A stretch of DNA of 64,000 nt from assembly GCF_050231725.1 (NCBI RefSeq), contig NZ_CP077172.1:1364001-1428000 (forward strand), in the 5' to 3' direction. The DNA is from Fusobacterium nucleatum_L. GTDB lineage: Bacteria; Fusobacteriota; Fusobacteriia; Fusobacteriales; Fusobacteriaceae. This document shows, piece after piece, positions 43,043 through 51,669 of the stretch. The stretch's first letter is position 1. Each line of letters starts with the position of its first letter. The notes under the pieces are model-generated. The model was not told the DNA's origin and searched no databases. It was given only the letters and a program-made list of their open reading frames with translations. A program made the position numbers and the translations under genes.

Positions 43043-44083
43043 ATGAAAAAATACATTGAAAATGTAGGTTCTTGTATTATAACAAAATCTTTGATGAATG
43101 GAGAAACTAAATTAAGATGGTTATTTCGTGAAGAACCTATTAATAATATTGATACTGGTTGGATAGCTTTTGGTGATAAGGATAATGATGACTATGTAAA
43201 TAATCCTAAGAATCTTGCTGTTGTAGATTTAAATACTTTGGTAAATATCGAACCTACTGTTTTAAATGTATATGAAATGCCTATAGGAACTGATTTAATT
43301 TTTATAAATGAGAACGGAGAAAAATATTTTATCAATTCAAAAACTAATGAGCAAATAAGAGAAAAAGTAAAATCTCCTTTTATGATAGCTTTTGAAGAAA
43401 ACTTAGAGTTTTTAAAGAAAAATGAATATTCAAAAGATACCATAGAAAAACTTTTTACAAAATCTGATAAAATAACTTTATTTACTCTTGGAGAGATTGA
43501 TTTTCCAACAGGAGAAATAATTATAGCAGATCCATTTTATTATTTACATAGTGAAAAATATAGACAAATTCTTAATAGAACTATACCAATAGGAAAATAT
43601 GAAGTTGAACTTGTAATTTGTAATTCAAAAACTCTATATAAAAGAGTAATTGGTGCAAAATTAAAAGTAAAAAATGATAAGGTTGTTCGTTATGAGTTTA
43701 CTATGCCAAAGGAATATACAGTAGATGATTCTCATATTTTAAATGGTTTTGGTGTAGATGCAGGACTTGCAAGTTTTTGTGATGCTTCTGTTGCAGAAGA
43801 ATATACTAAATTTTGGTATGATTGGCAAAAATATAATCCTAAGAAAAATTATTATAATGATTATTTTAATAAATTTTTTGAAGAAAGCTATAAAAAATAT
43901 CCTGAAATACAAACAAGTAGTGGGAATTTTATATACTGGGAAATTCCTGAAACACATCATAAAATTGCAATGTTTGAAACTGGTTTTGGAGATGGTTATT
44001 ATATGAGTTTATGGGGACTTAATGAAAAAGATGAAGTTTGTGAAATTGTTATACCCTTTATTAATCCAGAGCTTATAGATTAA
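43043..44083 (+). CDS. DUF2185-DUF4241 fusion, immunity-protein-like
   Basis: 346 residues in two parts. The N-terminal 100 (SCIITKSLMNG, WLFREEP, DTGWIAFGD, NPKNLAVVDLNTL) match my recollection of DUF2185 (Imm33), a domain listed among immunity proteins of polymorphic toxin systems. The C-terminal part (FPTGEIIIADPFYYL, IPIGKYEVELV, GFGVDAGLASFCD) fits DUF4241. No toxin is in view. It ends at a terminator shared with the LytT gene. The family calls rest on motif memory, not a search. Confidence 0.65.
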   Translation: MKKYIENVGSCIITKSLMNGETKLRWLFREEPINNIDTGWIAFGDKDNDDYVNNPKNLAVVDLNTLVNIEPTVLNVYEMPIGTDLIFINENGEKYFINSKTNEQIREKVKSPFMIAFEENLEFLKKNEYSKDTIEKLFTKSDKITLFTLGEIDFPTGEIIIADPFYYLHSEKYRQILNRTIPIGKYEVELVICNSKTLYKRVIGAKLKVKNDKVVRYEFTMPKEYTVDDSHILNGFGVDAGLASFCDASVAEEYTKFWYDWQKYNPKKNYYNDYFNKFFEESYKKYPEIQTSSGNFIYWEIPETHHKIAMFETGFGDGYYMSLWGLNEKDEVCEIVIPFINPELID

Positions 44084-44126
44084 AATATAAATTTAGAAAG
44101 CCACAGAAGCCTATAAAAATTAATAA

Positions 44127-44175
44127 AAAATTGCACTTCCAATCTTGTATCCAAGATTTTTGGTGCAATTTTTAT
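44127..44175. terminator. Bidirectional terminator between DUF4241 gene and lytT
   Basis: Nested stems AAATTGCAC / GTGCAATTT and AATCTTG / CAAGATT, with T-rich sequence on one side and A-rich on the other. It serves both convergent transcripts. Confidence 0.85.
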
Positions 44176-44177
44176 TT

Positions 44178-44900
44178 TTAAAATGAAAATAGCTCTCTTA
44201 ATTCTTTGATATTATTTCTGCTTACAGGAATAGTAGTTGTATAATTTTTTACTTTTACTATCCAAGAAGAATTAAACCATTGCTCTATTTCGGTTATTTT
44301 ATCTAAGTTTATAATAAATGAACGATGGCATCTATAAAAATTATTTCCTAGCAATATTTCCTCCCATTTAGAGATTTTTACTTTACTTATATATTTTTTT
44401 TGGTTTGAAAAAATTAGAGTTTCTTTTTCAGCAGCCTCTATATAATCAATATCATCTAAAGAAAGAACATAAAGTTTTTCATCAATATTTACAGTAATTT
44501 TTTTTAAATTATTATTTTTAATAGAACTTGTGACTTCAGTTTTAATATTCACTAGAGATTTTAAAAGACTTCTTATTCTATTCTCGGAATAAGGTTTTAA
44601 AAGATAATCAAAAGCTTTTATTTCAAAGGCATCAACAGCATAATCTTTATACGCAGTTATAAAAACTATTTTTATATTAGGATATATCTTAGTTATTATT
44701 TTTCCTAAACTGATTCCATTCATATCAGGCATATTGATATCTAAAAAAATTGCATCAACAATGTTGCTCTCTAAAAAATTTAAAGTATCAAGAGGATTGT
44801 CAAATTCGGCAACAAGTCTAATTTCTTTTTCTTCATTTAAAAAATACTTTAATTCCTCTCTTGCAGGTAATTCATCTTCAACAATTATACAACTAATCAA
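44178..44900 (-). CDS. lytT: LytTR-family response regulator (LytT/BtsR-like)
   Basis: 240 residues. Receiver domain with phospho-acceptor Asp in FLDINMPDMNG (near residue 54) and KPYS near 103; the C-terminal LytTR DNA-binding domain (YRCHRSFIINLDKI, then TTTIPVSRNNIKEL). It overlaps the sensor kinase gene by 8 bp. In E. coli the related BtsR activates the CstA-family pyruvate carrier BtsT, and here cstA lies divergently beyond lytS, so cstA is the probable target. Confidence 0.9.
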   Translation of the reverse strand: MISCIIVEDELPAREELKYFLNEEKEIRLVAEFDNPLDTLNFLESNIVDAIFLDINMPDMNGISLGKIITKIYPNIKIVFITAYKDYAVDAFEIKAFDYLLKPYSENRIRSLLKSLVNIKTEVTSSIKNNNLKKITVNIDEKLYVLSLDDIDYIEAAEKETLIFSNQKKYISKVKISKWEEILLGNNFYRCHRSFIINLDKITEIEQWFNSSWIVKVKNYTTTIPVSRNNIKELRELFSF

Positions 44901-46569
44901 ATTTTACACCTCCAAGTATTTTAAATTTTATTCTAGTTCCTTGTTCTAATTTTTTTATATTAAGTCCTTCTCCATAAAGAAGTTTAAGTCTTTGATGAAC
45001 ATTTTTTAGTCCTATATTTTCTTTTATTTGTTTGTCTAAATTATCAATTATACTTTGTTCTATCCCTACTCCATCATCTTCAATTATAACTTCTATATCT
45101 TTGTCAATTTTACTTACAATTATTTTAACATATCCATTCTCTCTTTTCTTTAAAATACCATGTTTTATACTATTTTCAACAAGAGGTTGAATAATTAAAC
45201 TTGGGATTTGAAAATTATATAGACTTTCATCAACATCATAGATTATATTAAGTTTATCTCCAAACCTTGCCTTTTCTATTTTAACATAATTATCAACTTG
45301 CTTTAATTCTTTTATAAGTTCTACACTTTTTAGGTTGTTATCTAAGTTATATCTTAAATAGCTTGATAAATCTATTGTTACTTCTCTAGCTTTTTCAGGA
45401 TTAGTTCTTATAAGAGAAGTCATAGTATTTAAAACATTAAATAAAAAGTGTGGATTTATTTGAGATTGCAAAGCTTTTAATTCTGAATATTTAAGTAAAG
45501 ACATTAAATTTTCAACTTTGCTAATCTCCATTTGAGTTGAGATAAGATGTGATAAACCTATCATTAGATACCTATTTTTTTCTGTAATTTTTTCGGCAGT
45601 GTCAAAGAAAATTTTTAATGTTCCACTTATGTCATTCTTTTCTCTTAAAGGTAAAATAATACAAGATTTTATATTAGGAGAAATATAAGAGAAATCTTCT
45701 ATAATTTCATCATCTTCCTTTATTACAAGCATAGCTTCTCCACTTTCCAACACTTTTCTAGTATTATTACTTTTAATAGGAGTTTTTGTGATTTCAGTTT
45801 TGTCAAATGAGAATCCTGCTATAATATCTTTTTTATTGGTTATTACGGTTGCCTTTGCTCCTAAAGAACTTGCTATAATTTTACAGACCTCACTAAGATT
45901 TTCAGTTTCTCTAAAGTATGGTAAGGTTTTGTTAGCTATTTCTAAGGCAAGTTTAGCTTGGTTTCCTGCTATAAGTTCACTTTTTTGAATTATATCTTCA
46001 ACTATTAAAATTAGAACACTTGCTCCAATAGAATTCATAAGAACCATAGGAACATAGAAACTTCTAACTATATTTTGAGCTAAAATTTTATCTTTAAGCA
46101 ATATTAAAATTAGTCCCATGCTGAGATTTTCAACTATACAGGCTAAGAAAAATCCAAAAAATATTCTATCCTTCTTTTTTATAAAGCGATGCACATAAGC
46201 AGTTAGAAATCCACCTGTTATTGTTGAGATTGCACAAGGTATGGCAGTTTCACGCCCAAGATTAACAAAGGCTCTGTGTATTCCTGCTACAAGCCCTGTA
46301 ATTATTGAAACATAAGGGCCTCCTAAAATTCCTCCTGCAATAACCCCAACATTTCTTGTATTTAAGATTGCACCATTAAAATTTAATCCTATGTAAGTTC
46401 CACTAATAGAAAGTAGTGAAAAGAAAAAAGATAGAGCTATTATATCTTTTTTAGTTTTAGCTTTACTTTTTATAATTATATTTGCTCTATCTATTTTAAT
46501 AAAGAAAAATGCAATCATTGCAGAATAACCTATATTACTAATTAAATGTGAAATAAATTGTATATTCAT
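44893..46569 (-). CDS. lytS: LytS/BtsS-type sensor histidine kinase
   Basis: 558 residues. About six membrane helices (residues 1-195) form the 5TM_5TMR_LYT sensor with GGILGGPYVSIITG; a GAF-like domain follows (about 210-350), then the kinase core with phospho-acceptor His in INPHFLFNVLNT (near 385) and ATP site motifs LIIQPLVENSIKHG and EDDGVGI. E. coli BtsS senses extracellular pyruvate. It is divergent from cstA, 191 bp away. Confidence 0.93.
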   Translation of the reverse strand: MNIQFISHLISNIGYSAMIAFFFIKIDRANIIIKSKAKTKKDIIALSFFFSLLSISGTYIGLNFNGAILNTRNVGVIAGGILGGPYVSIITGLVAGIHRAFVNLGRETAIPCAISTITGGFLTAYVHRFIKKKDRIFFGFFLACIVENLSMGLILILLKDKILAQNIVRSFYVPMVLMNSIGASVLILIVEDIIQKSELIAGNQAKLALEIANKTLPYFRETENLSEVCKIIASSLGAKATVITNKKDIIAGFSFDKTEITKTPIKSNNTRKVLESGEAMLVIKEDDEIIEDFSYISPNIKSCIILPLREKNDISGTLKIFFDTAEKITEKNRYLMIGLSHLISTQMEISKVENLMSLLKYSELKALQSQINPHFLFNVLNTMTSLIRTNPEKAREVTIDLSSYLRYNLDNNLKSVELIKELKQVDNYVKIEKARFGDKLNIIYDVDESLYNFQIPSLIIQPLVENSIKHGILKKRENGYVKIIVSKIDKDIEVIIEDDGVGIEQSIIDNLDKQIKENIGLKNVHQRLKLLYGEGLNIKKLEQGTRIKFKILGGVKFD

Positions 46570-46641
46570 TTTTTACTCCTTTTTTATAGTATAGCAAATT
46601 TTATTAATTTTATAAATAACTCAATAAATATTTAAGAGAAC

Positions 46642-46674
46642 TTTTTAACATTTCAAGCCATTTTTTTTACATTT
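46642..46674 (+). promoter_or_regulatory. Direct repeats upstream of cstA, possible LytT binding sites
   Basis: TTTTTAACATTT (46642-46653) and TTTTTTACATTT (46663-46674) agree in 11 of 12 bases and start exactly 21 bp apart, two helical turns, the usual spacing for LytTR-type dimers. They lie just upstream of the cstA promoter region. Confidence 0.55.
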
Positions 46675-46693
46675 AATTCTAAAAATCTAATAT

Positions 46694-46715
46694 TTGAATA
46701 AAAAAATTGTATAAT
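46694..46715 (+). promoter_or_regulatory. Probable cstA promoter -10 region
   Basis: TATAAT at 46710-46715, 46 bases before the cstA ATG. The nearest -35-like TTGAAT (46694-46699) is too close (10 bp), which fits a promoter that needs an activator. Confidence 0.5.
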
Positions 46716-46760
46716 AATTTTAAAGAAATTAAACAAAAATATATTAAGGAGGTATTAAAT

Positions 46761-48185
46761 ATGTATAGTTTTATAGGTTCTATTATAGCCTTAGTGTTGG
46801 GATACTTATTTTATGGAAAATTTGTAGATGGTGTTTTTGGCTCAGATGATACAAAAATTACTCCTGCAAAAAGATTAGCAGATGGTGTTGATTATATGGA
46901 AATGAGTTGGCCAAAAGCATTCCTTATTCAATTTCTTAATATAGCTGGAACAGGACCAATATTTGGTGCAGTTGCTGGTGCATTATGGGGTCCAGCTGCA
47001 TTTATTTGGATAGTATTTGGTTGTATTTTTGCAGGTTCAGTTCATGATTTTTTAATAGGAATGATGTCTTTAAGAAAAGATGGAGCCTCTGTTTCTGAAA
47101 TAGTAGGAGAAAATTTAGGAACAAGTGCAAAACAACTGATGAGAGCTTTCTCTGTTATACTTCTATTATTAGTTGGTGTTGTATTCATAATGAGTCCAGC
47201 TCAAATTTTAACTAATATAACAGGGATTGACTATACTGTATGGCTAGCAGCTATTATAATTTATTATCTTTGTGCAACTGTATTACCAATTGATACAATT
47301 ATTGGAAAAATTTATCCAATATTTGGTTTGTCACTTTTAATAATGGCATTTGGTATAGGTGGTGGATTAATATTAAATAATGCTGATATTCCTGAAATCG
47401 CTTTTGTTAATATGCATCCAGCAGGGAAATCAGTTTTTCCTTATTTATGTATAACAATAGCTTGTGGAGCAATCAGTGGGTTTCATGCTACTCAATCTCC
47501 TATGATGGCTAGATGTTTAAAAACAGAAAAAGAAGGTAGAAGAGTTTTCTATGGTGCAATGATATGTGAAGGAATTATAGCTCTTATTTGGGCTGCTGCT
47601 GCAATGTCATTCTTTGGAGGAATACCTCAACTTGCTGAAGCAGGTCCAGCTGCAGTTGTAGTTAATAAAATATCAGTTGGGATCTTAGGAAAAGCTGGAG
47701 GTGTTTTAGCATTATTAGGAGTTGTTGCTTGTCCTATAACTTCTGGAGATACAGCATTTAGAAGTGCAAGACTTACTATTGCTGACTCTTTAAACTACAA
47801 ACAAGGACCTATTGTGAATAGATTTGTTATTGCAATTCCACTATTTGTTTTAGGTATTGCACTATGTTTCATTCCATTCAATGTTATTTGGAGATATTTT
47901 GGTTGGTCAAATCAAACTCTTGCTACAATAGCTCTATGGGCAGCAGTTAAGTATTTAGCAAACAGAGGAAAGAACTATTGGGTAGCTTTAATCCCAGCAA
48001 TGTTTATGACAGTTGTTGTAACTTCTTATATACTTGCAGCACCAGAAGGATTTGTAAGATTCTTTGGAGATAAAGATATAAAAGTAATAGAAAATATTGC
48101 AATCATAGTTGGTTGTGTTGTATCTTTAGGATGTACAGCTGCATTCTTTATGTCAAATAAAAAAGCTAATATGATTACTGAATAG
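46761..48185 (+). CDS. cstA: CstA family pyruvate/peptide transporter
   Basis: 474 residues from ATG 46761 (AAGGAGG upstream; the longer reading from 46707 lacks a site). About a dozen membrane helices. Family motifs are AGTGPIFGAVAGALWGP, GSVHDF, SGFHATQSPMMARC and SGDTAFRSARL. Relatives in E. coli, BtsT and CstA, import pyruvate, and CstA was first linked to peptide use in starvation. The divergent LytS/LytT pair probably controls it, matching the BtsSR-BtsT arrangement. Confidence 0.93.
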   Translation: MYSFIGSIIALVLGYLFYGKFVDGVFGSDDTKITPAKRLADGVDYMEMSWPKAFLIQFLNIAGTGPIFGAVAGALWGPAAFIWIVFGCIFAGSVHDFLIGMMSLRKDGASVSEIVGENLGTSAKQLMRAFSVILLLLVGVVFIMSPAQILTNITGIDYTVWLAAIIIYYLCATVLPIDTIIGKIYPIFGLSLLIMAFGIGGGLILNNADIPEIAFVNMHPAGKSVFPYLCITIACGAISGFHATQSPMMARCLKTEKEGRRVFYGAMICEGIIALIWAAAAMSFFGGIPQLAEAGPAAVVVNKISVGILGKAGGVLALLGVVACPITSGDTAFRSARLTIADSLNYKQGPIVNRFVIAIPLFVLGIALCFIPFNVIWRYFGWSNQTLATIALWAAVKYLANRGKNYWVALIPAMFMTVVVTSYILAAPEGFVRFFGDKDIKVIENIAIIVGCVVSLGCTAAFFMSNKKANMITE

Positions 48186-48224
48186 TGAAAGAAAAATCCC
48201 ATTACACTTATATAAAAGTTATGA

Positions 48225-48258
48225 AATACTCTTAGTAAAAGCTAAGAGTATTTTTTTT
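48225..48258 (+). terminator. Terminator after cstA
   Basis: Perfect 11-bp stem AATACTCTTAG (48225-48235) / CTAAGAGTATT (48242-48252) followed by a T8 run. Confidence 0.9.
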
Positions 48259-48433
48259 GTCTAATTTTTTTCCTTTATAGAGCAAATAGAAAATACTTAT
48301 AATAGTTATATAAAAGTACAAATATTTAAAAAAATGGAGTATTACAAAAATTTTTAAATTTGTCAATTTTTATTCAATTAAAATTAAAATAGAAAATATA
48401 TATAATGGCATTATGTAAAAGGAGGTGAGAAAT

Positions 48434-48574
48434 ATGTCAACAAAAATGACACCAGAAGCTGCTGCAAGAATACAATCAGTAACAGCTAGAAATAATGGAG
48501 GTATAGTTCCAAAAGGAAGTTTTTCTTCAAGAGCAACAAGTGCTGCAGCAAAAAATTCAGGAAAAAACAAATAA
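48434..48574 (+). CDS. 46-residue SMP (seed maturation protein)-like protein
   Basis: Short ORF starting MSTKMTPEAAARIQSVTARN, with GGIVPKGSF and a tail RATSAAAKNSGKNK. AGGAGGTGA lies six bases before the ATG, an excellent site, with TATAAT at 48401-48406 upstream. The pattern (TPEAAARIQS, GG.VPKGSF, SAAAKN) resembles the SMP domain of plant seed maturation proteins and its small bacterial relatives, a hydrophilic stress-protein type. Such tiny proteins are easily missed. Function unknown. A hairpin follows, then mcrB. Confidence 0.75.
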   Translation: MSTKMTPEAAARIQSVTARNNGGIVPKGSFSSRATSAAAKNSGKNK

Positions 48575-48580
48575 AAAAAT

Positions 48581-48611
48581 TAAGAGTAGCAAATATTTAT
48601 TTGCTACTCTT
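48581..48611. terminator. Hairpin between the SMP-like gene and mcrB
   Basis: Perfect 15-bp stem TAAGAGTAGCAAATA (48581-48595) / TATTTGCTACTCTTA (48597-48611). The plus side lacks a clear U-run (ATAAAAAAA follows); the minus side has one. It may be an attenuating or stabilising hairpin rather than a full stop. Confidence 0.6.
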
Positions 48612-48638
48612 ATAAAAAAATTAAATAGGGAGGATATT

Positions 48639-50324
48639 ATGACTGAAATATTAGATAACAATATAAATCAACATTTTCAAGAATTAATTATTAGAACATT
48701 AGGAATTATAACTCGTAATAAGACACAAAAACATATAGAAATTAGTATTCATCCATTGAGAGATTTATTTCAAGACTATTATAAGGAAGATATTTATTGG
48801 AAATTTGAAAGCAAAGACTCAGTTCCTTGGCTATGTTTTTGGTCTAAAAAATTAGCTGAAGAACCAGCTAATGGAATTTATCCTATGTTCTATTCTTACT
48901 CAGGAAAACAAAATGGTCAAAATATTAAATGTCTTATTTTGGCATTTGGAAAAAGTGTAAAAAAAGAACCTAATATTGATTGGGATAAAAAATTACCATT
49001 AGAAAATATTAATGATTTTTTTTATAAGTTAGGTGTTGAAGGACTTCCAACTTATAAAAATGAGATTAATTACGGAACTTCAAAGGTATATAAAGCATAT
49101 ATAGTTAATCAAGAAAAATTTAATGACATTGACTTTCAAGATGAAGTTTACAGTGATTTTAAAAATTTATTTGAATACTATTTAGCTTATGCAAAATATA
49201 TTACTTATGAAAAAAATTGGAATAAAATAAGTGATAGTAAGGAAAAATTAAAAATAGCTTATGAAAAAGAACTTAATAAAATTCTTGAAACATTGAAAGA
49301 TACACAAGATACATTAAAATTCAAAAAAATAATTAGAACAGAAAACGAAACTAAAGAAAATCCTATTAAAATAAAAAAGGAATTTAGCTTTCCTTTGAAT
49401 ACTATATTGTATGGTCCACCAGGGACAGGAAAGACATATAATTCAGCTTTTTATTCAGTTGGAATTATTGAAAAAGATGAATCTATTTTTAATTCGAAGA
49501 ATGATAATGAAGTTTTTAAAAAATTTAAAGAATATAAAGATAAAAACTTAATAAAATTTATTAGTTTTCATCAATCTTATGGTTATGAAGATTTTATTGA
49601 AGGGATAAGACCTCAGTTAGGGAAGGAAAGTAAAGATTTAAAATACAATCTTCATTCTGGAATATTTAAAGATATGTGTAATAGAGCTAAGAATGATAAA
49701 GAAAATAATTATGTTTTGATTATTGACGAAATAAATAGAGGAAATATTTCAAAAATTTTTGGCGAATTAATTTCTTTGATAGAACCTTCTAAGAGAGAAG
49801 GAGAAAAAGAAGAAGTTGAAGTAATTTTACCCTATTCAAAAGAGAGGTTTACTATACCTAAAAATCTATATATTATAGGAACAATGAATATAGAAGATAG
49901 ATCAATTGCTTTACTAGACATAGCACTTCGTAGAAGATTTAATTTCATTGAAATAATGCCTCAATATGATATTTTAAAAGATGTAGATGATATAAAAATA
50001 ACTTCACTTTTATCAATTATAAATGAAAGAATAGAGTTTTTACTTGATAGAGAACATACAATAGGACATTCATATTTTTTGAACATAAATACTTTTGAAG
50101 ATTTAGTAAGTGTTTTTAAAAATTATATTATTCCTCTATTACAAGAATATTTCTATGATGATTTTGAAAAGATAAAATCTATTTTTGCTAATAATGGTTT
50201 TATAACTTCAAAGAATATTTCTTTAAACAATCAAAGAAAATCTATTTATAAACTTAATGAAGAAGCATTAAAAGTTACAGACAATTACAAAAAAATTTAT
50301 TTATCTGTTGAAGATGAGGAATAG
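48639..50324 (+). CDS. mcrB: McrB-like AAA+ NTPase of a type IV restriction system
   Basis: 561 residues from ATG 48639 (GGGAGG upstream). The N-terminal 200 residues resemble the MrcB-type domain (PWLCFWSKKLAEEPANGIYP), the target-recognition part. The AAA+ core has Walker A GPPGTGKT (near residue 257), Walker B VLIIDEINRG, and MNIEDRSIALLDIALRRRF, the McrB signature with NIED in place of NTAD. In E. coli, McrB uses GTP to translocate DNA carrying modified cytosine. The change in NxxD may affect nucleotide choice. It overlaps mcrC. Confidence 0.88.
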   Translation: MTEILDNNINQHFQELIIRTLGIITRNKTQKHIEISIHPLRDLFQDYYKEDIYWKFESKDSVPWLCFWSKKLAEEPANGIYPMFYSYSGKQNGQNIKCLILAFGKSVKKEPNIDWDKKLPLENINDFFYKLGVEGLPTYKNEINYGTSKVYKAYIVNQEKFNDIDFQDEVYSDFKNLFEYYLAYAKYITYEKNWNKISDSKEKLKIAYEKELNKILETLKDTQDTLKFKKIIRTENETKENPIKIKKEFSFPLNTILYGPPGTGKTYNSAFYSVGIIEKDESIFNSKNDNEVFKKFKEYKDKNLIKFISFHQSYGYEDFIEGIRPQLGKESKDLKYNLHSGIFKDMCNRAKNDKENNYVLIIDEINRGNISKIFGELISLIEPSKREGEKEEVEVILPYSKERFTIPKNLYIIGTMNIEDRSIALLDIALRRRFNFIEIMPQYDILKDVDDIKITSLLSIINERIEFLLDREHTIGHSYFLNINTFEDLVSVFKNYIIPLLQEYFYDDFEKIKSIFANNGFITSKNISLNNQRKSIYKLNEEALKVTDNYKKIYLSVEDEE

Positions 50325-51669
50325 TGATCACTCTATGGAAGAGAGAATATTTACATTCAGAGAATTTCAAAAGATAAAAAATAAAAAAATATATTCAAAA
50401 TTAAAGAAATATATTAATGATAATAATTTAGAAGATAGATATGAGTTGTTTAAAATTACTAAAGATAGTATAGTTCCTCAGAATTTTGTAGGAACTATAC
50501 CTCTTAATGATATCCAAATAGAAATATTACCTAAAATACCTTTGGTAGAAAATGATATTGTTGCAGAAAAAATTAGATTTTTAGAGATATTACAAAATAT
50601 TACTTATTTTAAAGAAAAAATCTTTAATGATTCAAAAATAGAAATAGCCAACACATCAATTTTAGAAATATTTATCCATTTTTTTATAAAAGAAGTTGAA
50701 AAAATTATAGAAAAAGGTTTATTATATAGATATACAGATAGGAATGAAAATATTAGCCTTTTTAAAGGGAAATTAGATATAAATAATCATATAAAATATA
50801 ACTTTTCACATAAAGAAAAATTTTTTATGAAATTTGATGAATTCTTTATTAATTCTTTAGAAAACAGTATTATAAAATTAACTATTCAAAAGTTAAAGCA
50901 GATATCTGTTAATCCAAAAAATAAAGAAAAATTAAATAAAATATCACATCATTTTGAAAATATTAGTATTCTTCCTAATTCTATTGAAAATTTAAAATAT
51001 ATCACTTTTGATAGAACAAATGACTACTATAAAAGTTCTATTCAATGGTCTAAGATATTTTTGAATAATCAGTCATCTTCAATTTTTTCAACAAATAATG
51101 TTGGAGTAACAACTATGCTTTTTCCAATGGAAACAATTTTTGAGAATTACATAGCAAATAAGTTAATAAACATAGTAAAAGAAAAGTTTTACAATGAACT
51201 TATTGTCAAAGTACAAGATGATTCTTGCTCAGCTTTTTCTACTGTAACTTTGAATGATACTGAAATTAATAATATGTTTAAGATAAAACCTGATATTGTT
51301 ATAAAAAATAAGGTCTCTAAAGAAATATTTATTTTAGATACAAAATGGAAAATTTTAGATAAATTAGATAATAAGTTTAAAATATCTATGGATGATATTT
51401 ATCAAATACTTTCATATGTAAAGATATATAATGATAGATATAAAAATACCTTCACTTGTGAGAAAGCTTACTTAATCTATCCAGCTACAGATATAAGAAA
51501 AAATACTTTTTCTTCAGAAGATAGAATAAAATTAAAAACTGATAATTTTGAACTAAATATTTGTTTTGTAAACTTATCTTCAGAAGAAGCAACTGAAAAA
51601 GATTTAGTTAATATTTTAAATAAATTTATGAAAAAAGGAGAAAAAAATGAAAAAATTAGGAAGATTTAA
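50314..51669 (+). CDS. mcrC: McrC-like nuclease subunit
   Basis: 451 residues. N-terminal McrC region, then a PD-(D/E)xK nuclease core with KIKPDIVI and FILDTKWK (near residue 350), intact. McrC stimulates the McrB NTPase and cuts DNA. The start is uncertain: ATG 50314 overlaps mcrB by 11 bp, while ATG 50335 is just past the mcrB stop but far from GAGGA. It overlaps the ankyrin gene by 23 bp, so all three form one operon. Confidence 0.85.
   Translation: MRNSDHSMEERIFTFREFQKIKNKKIYSKLKKYINDNNLEDRYELFKITKDSIVPQNFVGTIPLNDIQIEILPKIPLVENDIVAEKIRFLEILQNITYFKEKIFNDSKIEIANTSILEIFIHFFIKEVEKIIEKGLLYRYTDRNENISLFKGKLDINNHIKYNFSHKEKFFMKFDEFFINSLENSIIKLTIQKLKQISVNPKNKEKLNKISHHFENISILPNSIENLKYITFDRTNDYYKSSIQWSKIFLNNQSSSIFSTNNVGVTTMLFPMETIFENYIANKLINIVKEKFYNELIVKVQDDSCSAFSTVTLNDTEINNMFKIKPDIVIKNKVSKEIFILDTKWKILDKLDNKFKISMDDIYQILSYVKIYNDRYKNTFTCEKAYLIYPATDIRKNTFSSEDRIKLKTDNFELNICFVNLSSEEATEKDLVNILNKFMKKGEKNEKIRKI

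Noticed and set aside
46707..46760. Upstream in-frame start for cstA adding 18 residues
   Set aside because: The strong AAGGAGG site at 46746-46752 lies inside this stretch and serves ATG 46761; the extra residues are charged and unlike the CstA N-terminus.
48540..48638. Upstream in-frame start for mcrB adding 33 residues
   Set aside because: It overlaps the SMP-like gene in another frame and a 15-bp hairpin; GGGAGG is placed for ATG 48639.
50308..50337. TTG 50308 as the mcrC start
   Set aside because: No suitable ribosome binding site; ATG 50314 or 50335 are more likely, and the choice between them stays open.
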